From: RGIG8748 sp045539515
Lineage (GTDB): Bacteria > Bacillota > Clostridia > UMGS1810
Direction of reading: 5' to 3'
Assembly: GCA_045539515.1 (NCBI GenBank)
Contig: JAZQFN010000047.1
Coordinates: 1 to 64,000, forward strand
Length of the DNA: 64,000 bases
Under the pieces are notes generated by a model. That model did no database searches. It was not told where the DNA came from and saw only the letters and a program-made list of their open reading frames with translations. Below are positions 39,212 through 47,490 of this stretch, piece by piece (the first letter of the stretch is position 1; each line of letters opens with the position of its first letter). The position numbers were made by a program, and so were the translations under genes.

Positions 39212-39850
39212 TTATCCTTTCAGTATGTAATCCGATATTTCCAAGGACAGATTGTCCAATCTTTCAAATCCCTTTTCGGTAATACGATAATTATTCTCCA
39301 GTCTTATACCAAATTCTCCGGGATAGTAGATGCCGGGCTCAATGGCTGCAACAACACCGGAAACAAGTTCATCTTCGGTGCTTTTTTCAAAGGCGGGTTT
39401 TATGTATGCATTTTCCGGACTCAATAAATGACCAGCATGATGAGCAAACGCATAGTCTGTACCTATGACACTTCGCATGGAATCATACAACTCTTTGCCT
39501 TTTGTTCCCGGGCGAAGTAAGCTCTCCCCTACTTTGATTGCATCCGCTATTTTTTTATAGGCTTGTACCTGTTTGTCATTGGGTTCACCAACAAAATATA
39601 CTCTTGTAATATCCGACCACATTCGTTCTGAATACACTTGTATGTCAAAGAGGATCACATCACCCGTAGCAATCGTTCTGTCTGTGGGACCTCCTTCTAT
39701 ACAAGCAGACCTAGCTCCGGAAATCAAATCTCCGCGCCAATGAGGACATACCGAAGTAATAACATCTGCAATATCAGTTTCCTTCATACCTGGAGACACA
39801 TTACTCTTAATTTCATTATGTATTTTGGCCTGTAATTCCCAGGTGGTCAT
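39212..39850 (-). CDS. M24 (pita-bread fold) metallopeptidase-like protein, catalytic domain only
   Basis: A 212-aa protein of the creatinase/Xaa-Pro aminopeptidase fold lacking the N-terminal domain of those enzymes. The five metal ligands are recognisable: Asp69 (VILFDIQVY), Asp80 (MWSDITRVY), His141 (AHHAGHLLS), Glu171 (AAIEPGIYYPGEFG) and Glu185 (IRLENNYRIT). A second catalytic His usually found 7 residues after the ligand His is not evident. Its TAATG overlap with the upstream dehydratase gene and 6-base gap to the aldolase gene make it part of a sugar-acid operon, an unusual place for a peptidase. It might hydrolyse an amide, as creatinases do. Confidence 0.82.
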   Translation of the reverse strand: MTTWELQAKIHNEIKSNVSPGMKETDIADVITSVCPHWRGDLISGARSACIEGGPTDRTIATGDVILFDIQVYSERMWSDITRVYFVGEPNDKQVQAYKKIADAIKVGESLLRPGTKGKELYDSMRSVIGTDYAFAHHAGHLLSPENAYIKPAFEKSTEDELVSGVVAAIEPGIYYPGEFGIRLENNYRITEKGFERLDNLSLEISDYILKG

Positions 39851-40971
39851 TATTTCACCTCATAACGCTTAAGTACTTCTTCGTCTATCTCTACGCCAAG
39901 ACCGGGCTTCTGTGGGATATTTACAAATCCCTTATCATCTATGGCAAAATGCTTTTTAACTAGATTTTTGGAAAGAACCGTTTCCTGACAGCAATATTCA
40001 AGCCACAAAGCGTTGGGAGCTGCCGCAATTACCTGAAGAGATGCACTCATAAGAATTCCTGTTTTAAATGCATGAGGAATTACCGGAATCTTGTGGAGGT
40101 ATGCCATATCTATAACCTTTTTGGCAATGGTAATTCCGCCACAACGACTTATATCAGGCTGAATAATATCTATGCCACAACCTGCAATAAGCTCGTTGAA
40201 TTCAAACATCGTACCCACCTGTTCACCGGCAGAGATTCTCATATCTACGCTGTGGGTTAATCTCTTATAAGCTTCAAGGTCATCGGGAGTAAAGGGTTCT
40301 TCTACCCAATAAACATTTTCCTGTTCAAACTCTTTGCAAAGACGGATTGCTGTTTTTACGTCTCTCCACACCATACCAATATCAATCATAAGCTGAGGGT
40401 CATCGCCCATTGCCTTACGGCACATTCTTACTAGTTCAAGGTCTCTCTTATCGCTCTGACCCAAAGCACCCCAACCAAACTTAATACCTGTGTAACCCTG
40501 AGGAAGATATGTATCTGCAATTCGCTTTATTTCATCTTCATTATCGGGCATGAGAACGCTGCAATATGCGGGAATCTTATCCCTGAAAGCACCGCCGAGA
40601 AGCTTATGAACCGGAACGCCAAGCTTCTTACCGAGAATATCCCAGATAGCCATATCTATACCGCTCATGGCATGTATGGCAACACTACGTCTTCCATAAT
40701 AGTTTGCAAGGTTGTACATCTTGTACCAGATTTTTTCCACATCAAAGGGGTCTTCTCCCACTACTATGTCACGAAGACCCATACATACCATATGCGATGT
40801 ATCTGCTTCTACTATTGCCTTTACTACGTAAGGAGAGGAATCTACTTCACCTATACCGGTAATCCCTTCATCTGTCATAACTTTGATAACAACTGTATCC
40901 TGACTGCCGTCACCTATTATGCTAATTTCTGGCTGCTTAACAATAATTGCCTGTACGTCTGTTATCTTCAT
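39850..40971 (-). CDS. Enolase-superfamily sugar-acid dehydratase (mandelate racemase type)
   Basis: A 373-aa protein with the enolase-superfamily capping domain (about 1-125) and a modified TIM barrel. Magnesium ligands are Asp197 (LMIDIGMVW), Glu224 (YWVEEPF) and Glu250 (SAGEQVG). Acid/base candidates are Lys164 (GIKFGWG) and His300 paired with Asp273 (IIQPDISRCGG, VIPHAFKTG). The His-Asp dyad places it in the mandelate racemase subgroup, which includes galactonate, gluconate, fuconate and rhamnonate dehydratases. These make 2-keto-3-deoxy acids, which the DapA-family aldolase encoded two genes on could cleave. Substrate is not predictable from motifs alone. Confidence 0.9.
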   Translation of the reverse strand: MKITDVQAIIVKQPEISIIGDGSQDTVVIKVMTDEGITGIGEVDSSPYVVKAIVEADTSHMVCMGLRDIVVGEDPFDVEKIWYKMYNLANYYGRRSVAIHAMSGIDMAIWDILGKKLGVPVHKLLGGAFRDKIPAYCSVLMPDNEDEIKRIADTYLPQGYTGIKFGWGALGQSDKRDLELVRMCRKAMGDDPQLMIDIGMVWRDVKTAIRLCKEFEQENVYWVEEPFTPDDLEAYKRLTHSVDMRISAGEQVGTMFEFNELIAGCGIDIIQPDISRCGGITIAKKVIDMAYLHKIPVIPHAFKTGILMSASLQVIAAAPNALWLEYCCQETVLSKNLVKKHFAIDDKGFVNIPQKPGLGVEIDEEVLKRYEVK

Positions 40972-41007
40972 TTGAATTATCCTCCATTATATGTTATTAA
41001 ACGAATT

Positions 41008-42519
41008 TTATATTTCATTTATGTTATTTTCAAGTTTAGCATTTACTGCAATATTCTTTGTATCTATAACATTAATTCCGTTTTTAAGGGTGATATTGTC
41101 TGCTTTTATAAGGTCAATGATTCCTTCATCACCGGATATTACGGAATTTACCTTTTCGGCAAATATATCTTCAACTATCATATTGCCTATTTTTGCTTCA
41201 TCGCAAAGTTTAAACAGGTTTCCGCTTGTGGTAGCATCGCCGGAGCGGAACACTTGGATGTTCTTTGCCACAAAATTATCTATGTTGTATCTTAATTCAA
41301 AAATATTGGTATCATCTGCCTTACTGTCGGTTTCCACCACAAGACCATCTATTACAAAATTCTTTATGGTGGGTCTATCGTATTCCGGCTTAAGATCTTC
41401 TTTTTCGTACATCTGTGTGCTTGCTCCAAGGTCAGATTCCACGTATTCACCTTCTACAAATTCGGGCACATAGTGGAAGGGTCTGCCTATATCGAAGACA
41501 ACATCTTTACGAATGGGATTGCGAAAACGAACATTTTTAAAGGTTACATTTTCAAAATTACCCCCAAGCTGGCAAAATGTAAGGGGTGTGTAATGGAATG
41601 TTTCCTTAATTTGCCTTAAATCGATATTTTCAAAGCATATATCCCCCACATTTCCAAAATTATTGCCGGGATAGAAAGGAATTACGCTAAATCCAAAGGT
41701 GCGGTATGTACCGGTAACATTTCTTATGGTGATGTGATCCAGTCTGCCGTCCTTTTTGGAAAGAATGCGAATTCCCTGAAAAGATTCGTCCAAAAATACC
41801 CCATCTACAAGCACATCTTCAATGGAGGACTTGCCGTCAAGTTCGTCGGGAGTTATGTTCATGTAATCATCGCCGGATTTACCGCGAAGATTTTTCATAA
41901 TGAGGTGCTTACCGGGTCCAAAAATGTGATAACCGTCCTGATTGGAGGGTTTAACATAATCCACAATTTTGAGCTCACAGTTTTCAATGCGAGCATTAAT
42001 AAAATTGCCAAGGGAAAGAGCATAACCGCGCATATTACGGAAGGTAACATCGTCGCAAAGGAAATTTTCCACGCCGTAGAATTCAAAAAGGAACACAAAG
42101 TGTCTTTCGATTTCCTCTATCCATTCGGGAGGATTGAAGTCATCGGGCCATGGGTAAGTCTTGGTATCCACAAACCACGCCTGCTTGGTGCAGTTGTGGT
42201 TGAAGGTTCCGCCTTTTATTGTTATATTACGGCTTTTTATGGTGTACAGACTCCAATCGTAGTTGGAAAGAATTGGTCTGTCGGTATGGTCTTTTAGGAA
42301 TAATCCGCAATCTTTATTGGGGCATTCTATGGTTGTGTTGGAATGAAGCTTAAGACCACGGACAAGTGCAGCACCGTCCAGCACAATGTGAAGTCCGCCA
42401 TCGCCATAAGACGGTGCGGTGTCAAGAATTGCCTGGATTTCGTCTGTAACATCGGTACCGCCACCGGTAAAAACATTGCTGTCTAAGCTTACAACTTCAC
42501 TTAAATATATTTTTTTCAT
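41008..42519 (-). CDS. Parallel beta-helix glycoside hydrolase, GH28/polygalacturonase-like
   Basis: A 503-aa intracellular right-handed beta-helix protein. The polygalacturonase-type catalytic region is visible as PSNQDGYHIFGPG (Asp195, in place of NTDG) and KSGDDYMNI (Asp217, Asp218). The following IRILSKKDG region lies near where GH28 has RIK, but the GHG motif is not obvious, so it is GH28-like rather than a certain member. Strand repeats such as NITIKGGTF, IENCELKIV, ITIRNVTGTY and NVTFKNVRF make the helix rungs. Having no signal peptide, it would act on imported oligogalacturonide-like fragments. It is the first gene of a six-gene operon, behind its own promoter and a 30-base palindrome. 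Confidence 0.8.
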   Translation of the reverse strand: MKKIYLSEVVSLDSNVFTGGGTDVTDEIQAILDTAPSYGDGGLHIVLDGAALVRGLKLHSNTTIECPNKDCGLFLKDHTDRPILSNYDWSLYTIKSRNITIKGGTFNHNCTKQAWFVDTKTYPWPDDFNPPEWIEEIERHFVFLFEFYGVENFLCDDVTFRNMRGYALSLGNFINARIENCELKIVDYVKPSNQDGYHIFGPGKHLIMKNLRGKSGDDYMNITPDELDGKSSIEDVLVDGVFLDESFQGIRILSKKDGRLDHITIRNVTGTYRTFGFSVIPFYPGNNFGNVGDICFENIDLRQIKETFHYTPLTFCQLGGNFENVTFKNVRFRNPIRKDVVFDIGRPFHYVPEFVEGEYVESDLGASTQMYEKEDLKPEYDRPTIKNFVIDGLVVETDSKADDTNIFELRYNIDNFVAKNIQVFRSGDATTSGNLFKLCDEAKIGNMIVEDIFAEKVNSVISGDEGIIDLIKADNITLKNGINVIDTKNIAVNAKLENNINEI

Positions 42520-42559
42520 GTTACTACTTCCTTTTCATTAAATGTTCACTACGAATGTA

Positions 42560-42614
42560 TAACAAAAAATACGCATTGTCAACTAATTGGGGTTGCAAGT
42601 ATGCAACCCTAATT
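42560..42614 (-). promoter_or_regulatory. Promoter and near-perfect 30-base palindrome before the GH28-like operon
   Basis: TTGACA (42577-42582) is followed 15 bases later by TATACA or 17 bases later by TACATT. Two bases upstream of the -35 box lies AATTGGGGTTGCA-4-TGCAACCCTAATT (42585-42614), 13-base arms with one mismatch. No T run follows on the minus strand, so an operator is more likely than a terminator. Confidence 0.65.
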
Positions 42615-42679
42615 AAGCTGACTGCTATTTACTCAGCAACAAATACCATGATGCACCTACCTAAGAATACATCTACGTA

Positions 42680-44830
42680 TCATCTCCAGTAATAAGGAAG
42701 ATCAATAGCTTTCATTAAAGGATCAATATTTGACTCCCATACAAAGACCTTTGCCTTATTGAATACAGGGAGAGCAGCCGAGTTTGAATATGTATGTACA
42801 CCGCAGGAATCTACTGTACCCTCACCGGTAAACTCAATAGCCTTAACAAAAGTTTCTGAGCCATCTTCTGCAACCTCGTACAATCCAACATAAACTCTGT
42901 AATCCGAAGGAATTGCCTGAATTGTCTTTAAGTTAACAAATCGTCCATACTTTCCTTTACCGTTGTACCAGTAAGCGTTTACAAAGTCAAGAGGATAAGC
43001 ATCAGATTCAAGAACTTTAGCACGCACTGCATCTAATGTTTCGGTTGCATCCGGTGTATAGTATGTTACATTGCAATTATCAAATGTAAGAGTTACAGAA
43101 CCTGCCTCGCCGCTTTCATCTCTTATATATGTTTCAAAAAGCAGTTCAGAAATCTTATCCAATTCAATATCTATGCCGGAGTACAGAGAATTGTTTAGAT
43201 AAAAATAACCCTTTTTGTTAACAACGTCCACAATAAAATCAAGGTTATGCTTTATACCCGGAACTATAGATAAGGTGTTTTCGGGCATTATGAGCTTCTT
43301 TTCACTATAATTTTTATCCATGGTGTAGGCAAAAAGATATTCCACTTTGTCATTGTTTGCGCTTACATCTGCAGATACGGAAACATACTTGTAGGTGGGT
43401 GTCGCTACATTTACAGCCACAGGCAATTCCACAAAGCATTGCGCCGAACTCCCATCTGAAAATGCCGAAGCTAAAGAAACTGTGGTCATATCACCGTTTG
43501 TAGCAATTATACTATTGTTGCGGTCTTTAAAAGACGGTATATATGAAGTAACCGGTTGAACATAGGTAATCTCTGCATCAATATCTGCATATGTGGTTCC
43601 GGGAGCATAAATGTGTTTATTGACATTACTTACGGTAGCACAGTTATTTCCTGCCGCAAGGTTGCTTGCCAGAGTAAAGATAACTGTGGGATAAAGTATC
43701 TCAATTGGATTTACATTATCTGCACCAGAAGCAAAGTTAGTGGTATAAACCATATTTTTATCAACATACCAATATTCTGTAGCTGTGTTTGAATCGTAAA
43801 TCAAATCAAATTTGTACGTTTTGCCTGCAGAAAGAGCAATACTCTTTGTTGAGTAATTGTGGTCTTGTGCTCCGTTTCTTTTGAAGTATGTACAGAAAGC
43901 AGTTTTTGTAATATTTACCGAAGGTGTCACTTCAAAAGAATATCTGGTAATGGTATCATTGCTGTAGGAAGCTTTTCCGGGAACATAGTTTATATCTATG
44001 TTCATATCTGTTGTATCAATATAAAATCCGCAATTAGACGAATCTGTTGCAGCACCAAAAACATAACTTCCATTTCCATTATCCAAAAAACTTGTGTTGC
44101 TGAGTTGTCTGCCAACCGTAACAGGTGTAACAGAAGGTGTTATATCAGCAATATCTGCATAAGCATAGGAAGCAGTGGTCCCTTCAGGATATTTGTGTCT
44201 TGTAACATTTTTTACCTCTGCAATCTTTGTTCCCTGGGTCTGGTCTTTATTAGTGGCAACACGAATAAGAATGTATGGGCAAAGAAACTCAATAGGATCT
44301 ATTTTGTTTGCACCATCACTTAAATCAAGGGTATCAACAAGCAATTTGTTATAATACCAGTATGCGGTTGTGGTGTTGGAATCGTATACAAAATCCACAT
44401 TGAATGTCTGGCCTGCTGCAGGCTTTAAATTTGTAAAGGGCATTTCCTTTAAAACCTGAGTGCCATTCTTTTTGTACTCAACATATAAATTTACCGCACC
44501 CATTGCCATTGCAGGTGTTATCTGTGCGGAATATCTTACAACAGAATCCTTTGTATAATCATCCTTAGCAGCATCATAAGGTACATCAACATCAACATCA
44601 CTTGATTCAAAGCGAAAACCGTAATAACCATAGCTATTTAAATCGTTTCTGCCATCAGTTAATGTCCACTTACCCGTTCCGTCATCAGTACAGGTTGTGT
44701 GAGTAGTTACATACACTATATCGACTGTCTCTTCAACTACACCGGTTGAAGCTTCCGCAGGTACAAAAAGCATGCTGGAAAGCACCAAGGCACATACTAT
44801 TGCAAGGGATAAGATTTTTTTGATTTTCAT
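42680..44830 (-). CDS. Large secreted protein with three internal repeats
   Basis: A 716-aa protein with a signal peptide (KKILSLAIVCALVLSSMLF, cleavage near AEA-S). Three tandem units of about 190 residues follow. Their best conserved part is FNVDFVYDSNTTTAYWYYNK in unit 1, YKFDLIYDSNTATEYWYVDK in unit 2 and HNLDFIVDVVNKKGYFYLNN in unit 3, each followed by a segment ending with E.L.P or similar. The strand-rich pattern suggests concanavalin/LamG-like jelly-roll folds that bind carbohydrate. A distinct C-terminal domain (about 615-716) ends MKAIDLPYYWR. No catalytic motif, SLH domain or sorting signal was seen. It lies between the intracellular sugar-acid operon and the AraC regulator gene. 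Confidence 0.82.
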   Translation of the reverse strand: MKIKKILSLAIVCALVLSSMLFVPAEASTGVVEETVDIVYVTTHTTCTDDGTGKWTLTDGRNDLNSYGYYGFRFESSDVDVDVPYDAAKDDYTKDSVVRYSAQITPAMAMGAVNLYVEYKKNGTQVLKEMPFTNLKPAAGQTFNVDFVYDSNTTTAYWYYNKLLVDTLDLSDGANKIDPIEFLCPYILIRVATNKDQTQGTKIAEVKNVTRHKYPEGTTASYAYADIADITPSVTPVTVGRQLSNTSFLDNGNGSYVFGAATDSSNCGFYIDTTDMNIDINYVPGKASYSNDTITRYSFEVTPSVNITKTAFCTYFKRNGAQDHNYSTKSIALSAGKTYKFDLIYDSNTATEYWYVDKNMVYTTNFASGADNVNPIEILYPTVIFTLASNLAAGNNCATVSNVNKHIYAPGTTYADIDAEITYVQPVTSYIPSFKDRNNSIIATNGDMTTVSLASAFSDGSSAQCFVELPVAVNVATPTYKYVSVSADVSANNDKVEYLFAYTMDKNYSEKKLIMPENTLSIVPGIKHNLDFIVDVVNKKGYFYLNNSLYSGIDIELDKISELLFETYIRDESGEAGSVTLTFDNCNVTYYTPDATETLDAVRAKVLESDAYPLDFVNAYWYNGKGKYGRFVNLKTIQAIPSDYRVYVGLYEVAEDGSETFVKAIEFTGEGTVDSCGVHTYSNSAALPVFNKAKVFVWESNIDPLMKAIDLPYYWR

Positions 44831-45060
44831 TAAAATTCACCTCTTAATGTTTTAGCAGACATTAAAACAATATACGGTTATTTGTTATTTTAACGCTACT
44901 GTTTTCGGGTTACTCACTGCGCACCCAAGCAGAACAAATCAGCATATTAATTATTATTTTTTACGTACATTTTACTTCGTATACGGTTTGAAGCAATCTG
45001 TACATTGTAAACAAAATATTTAATACATATAAATTATATCACATCACTATGTTCAAAAAA
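44831..45060 (-). promoter_or_regulatory. Promoter and long leader of the 716-aa secreted protein gene
   Basis: An extended -10 promoter (TGATATAAT on the minus strand; -10 box 45033-45038) has no good -35 box. It would give a leader of about 195 bases before GAGGTG and the ATG. I see no clear terminator or riboswitch in it. Confidence 0.5.
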
Positions 45061-45093
45061 ATGAGCATCCGTACACAAAAAAAGTAAATTTGT

Positions 45094-45933
45094 TTACGTG
45101 TTTTTACTGTTTTTCCTGTATTGTCCGGCAGACATTCCTTTAGCTTTTTTAAACACTCTCAAAAAGTAGTTTACATCGGTAAATCCAATAGCCTCAGATA
45201 TTTGCACACTGGTCATATTGGTTTGCTTTAAGAGCCTTGCGGCTTTTTCAATTCTTTCGTTCTTTATAAAATCTGCAATACCGTCGGGCATATAAGTCTT
45301 CATAATTTTGTATATTTCTGTTTTAGAAAGATAAAACTTTTTGCAAAGCCTCTTTACAGACAAGTCCTCCGAAAGATTATCCTTAATGTACTCCACTATA
45401 CCTCTGCCTACATTATCTTCTGCAGGGTATGCAAGTTTGCTAAGCACTATATATCCGGCAAGAGCTTCAAGAATTTTGGAGGCATCCTCTATCTGTGTGT
45501 CGGAATAATATAATGTCTTTTTCAGTCCGTATTTAAGCTTGTCGGGGCTAATGCCGTAGTCTTGACACTTTTTGCTTACAAATTCAAATAATGCTTCTTT
45601 GTCACCTACATTGGTAATCTGACCGAACATAATGTAGCCTATAACTGATATTCCGTCGGTCAGAGGCGACACAACCTCTGTAAGCCCTGCGTGGCAGGTT
45701 TCTACTATGACTGTATTTTCTTCGGTGCATTTACGGCACATCCTCTCGGAACTTTGGTCACATTTTTCGCACAGGTTTTCATCTGCCGACATTATGGCAC
45801 AAAAAGGCGCATCAGATTCCGGGAAAGTCAAAATCTTGTTAAAGTCGTTATCGTATATGGCAACTTTAATTCCCGTAAGATTATAGAAAGCTTTAATTAA
45901 ATCTCTTAATTTTTCGGTGTCAATTGTTATCAT
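45094..45933 (-). CDS. AraC-family regulator with PocR sensory domain
   Basis: A 279-aa regulator. The N-terminal PocR domain (about 1-165) carries its cysteine-rich signature: FCAIMSADENLCEKCDQSS, the following CRKC and CHAGLTEVVSPL, and GYIMFGQIT. The C-terminal 100 residues contain two helix-turn-helices of the AraC type (LSVKRLCKKFYLSKTEIYKI, then a SVQISEAIGFTDVNYFLRVF motif). PocR domains bind small ligands such as diols or hydrocarbon derivatives; here a sugar-derived effector is plausible. It follows the TIM-barrel gene by 19 bases in the operon beginning with the 1143-aa secreted protein, and probably activates the carbohydrate locus. Confidence 0.9.
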   Translation of the reverse strand: MITIDTEKLRDLIKAFYNLTGIKVAIYDNDFNKILTFPESDAPFCAIMSADENLCEKCDQSSERMCRKCTEENTVIVETCHAGLTEVVSPLTDGISVIGYIMFGQITNVGDKEALFEFVSKKCQDYGISPDKLKYGLKKTLYYSDTQIEDASKILEALAGYIVLSKLAYPAEDNVGRGIVEYIKDNLSEDLSVKRLCKKFYLSKTEIYKIMKTYMPDGIADFIKNERIEKAARLLKQTNMTSVQISEAIGFTDVNYFLRVFKKAKGMSAGQYRKNSKNT

Positions 45934-45952
45934 AACATTATCTCCTCAAAAT

Positions 45953-47473
45953 TCACTTGTAATTAACGCATATATCCGCGTAATCTATTACCATGTCGGA
46001 AGCAATAATCTCTGCGACCTGAGTCTGCTTTTGCATTGCTTCAAAGGGGATTTCATATACATAGAGTACACTTTCGGTAAGTATGGGTTCTTCACATTCG
46101 CATTTACCCATATATTCACATTCCCTGCTGTTTACATATACTTTTAAATCGGCATCTTTATTTATACCCAAGCGAAGTGTGCACTTTGCACCATAAGGTA
46201 TAATTCCCGTATCAATTTTAATATATCTAATTTCGGACTTACTATCAAAAGATACAGGTAAAATACCATTTGGATTCTTCCATGGCAGCGTTGTATCGTT
46301 ATAGGTTACTATATGACGCCTGGGAAGATTTACAAGTTTTTCAAGGCTTGATAAATTGTTAAGAACCCTTTGATACTCCTCATATGTATATGAAGGCAGT
46401 CCCGGTCTTGCTTCCATGGTTTCGGGAAGATCCATATGGTTAAAAAGATATATATCACCATCTGTCTGACTCAGCACATTTACTGCACTTGCGCAGAGAG
46501 TTTCCCAACTGTGCTTTCTTAAGCCTTTGATGTTGACTTCTTTGTTTATAACTTCATAATAATCCTTACATGAGTTCAGGTGCCTTTCAAGGCAAGGCAC
46601 GACCTTTACACCATAAGGCTCCACAAGCTGTCGCCAAAGCTTAAGAGGCATGGAATTGTCGCAGGTAAGCCAGTTTGGTGAGGGTACTATCATATCTATA
46701 AGCCCTCTCTTTGCCATTTCACCAATGTCAAATCCAAGTTCCAGAGAGTCTTCGGGATTTGCGTGACAACGGATGGAAAGTTTTATGTTGTGAGAATATC
46801 TCTCACCTGCTTTATTTACTATTTGTCTTACCTTTGATACAAAATCCAACATTAACCCGGAGTTATCCCACTCTTTACCTATGGCAAAGCAGAATATTTC
46901 TCTTTGAAAATCCAGTTCTACTCCATACACATCATAGCGGTTTACAAGTTCTTCTATGTGATGGAGCTGATAATTCCTGAAATCTTCGATTTCGTAATCA
47001 CGGCACATTTCCACAGGGTCACGGGGCTCTCTATGGCGTACACGGGCATAATCAAAAGCATGCTCATAGTAATAATCGCTCAATATGAGATTGGGCATAT
47101 TAAAAAGCTCCGCATCATTCATACGAAATGTAATCCATGGATTGATGCCCTTTTCACGGCAACGATCAATCCAGATTTGGTACATGTCCAACTTTTTTTC
47201 GTACCAAAGGTGGTAGCACGCTCTTTGCCATGTAGCTGTGTAGTCTACAGCCTTCCCCATTTCTGTTTTAGCAAGATATTTATCCCCGGAAAACTGTCTG
47301 GTTTTTGAAGGAACAAAGCTTAAAGTTGCCGAGGTATTCATTATAAAGTCCGTAACAAGGGTATCGGCATATTGGTCTATGAAGCCTTTTAAATACTCTT
47401 CGTCCACACTTTCTATTATATTAAGTCTGGATGCGAGAAAATGATTGCAGTCTTCGTTTATCATTATACCCAT
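45953..47473 (-). CDS. Putative TIM-barrel glycosidase-like protein
   Basis: A 506-aa soluble protein without signal peptide. The first 350 residues look like a TIM barrel: INPWITFRMNDAELF, YDVYGVELDFQREIF (a strand ending in an acidic pair, typical of GH catalytic sites), NIKLSIRCHANPEDS, LIDMIVPSPNWLTCD and VKVVPCLERHLNS are consecutive strand ends. The last 110 residues form a beta domain. This pattern resembles GHL-type glycosidase-like families found in polysaccharide loci, but I cannot assign a family. It lies between the giant secreted protein and the AraC regulator in one operon, 17 and 19 bases from its neighbours. Confidence 0.72.
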   Translation of the reverse strand: MGIMINEDCNHFLASRLNIIESVDEEYLKGFIDQYADTLVTDFIMNTSATLSFVPSKTRQFSGDKYLAKTEMGKAVDYTATWQRACYHLWYEKKLDMYQIWIDRCREKGINPWITFRMNDAELFNMPNLILSDYYYEHAFDYARVRHREPRDPVEMCRDYEIEDFRNYQLHHIEELVNRYDVYGVELDFQREIFCFAIGKEWDNSGLMLDFVSKVRQIVNKAGERYSHNIKLSIRCHANPEDSLELGFDIGEMAKRGLIDMIVPSPNWLTCDNSMPLKLWRQLVEPYGVKVVPCLERHLNSCKDYYEVINKEVNIKGLRKHSWETLCASAVNVLSQTDGDIYLFNHMDLPETMEARPGLPSYTYEEYQRVLNNLSSLEKLVNLPRRHIVTYNDTTLPWKNPNGILPVSFDSKSEIRYIKIDTGIIPYGAKCTLRLGINKDADLKVYVNSRECEYMGKCECEEPILTESVLYVYEIPFEAMQKQTQVAEIIASDMVIDYADICVNYK

Positions 47474-47490
47474 AAAAATACCTCACTATA

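Noticed and set aside
39850..40971. True enolase or muconate cycloisomerase
   Set aside because: The His300/Asp273 dyad and the neighbouring aldolase point to the mandelate racemase subgroup of sugar-acid dehydratases.
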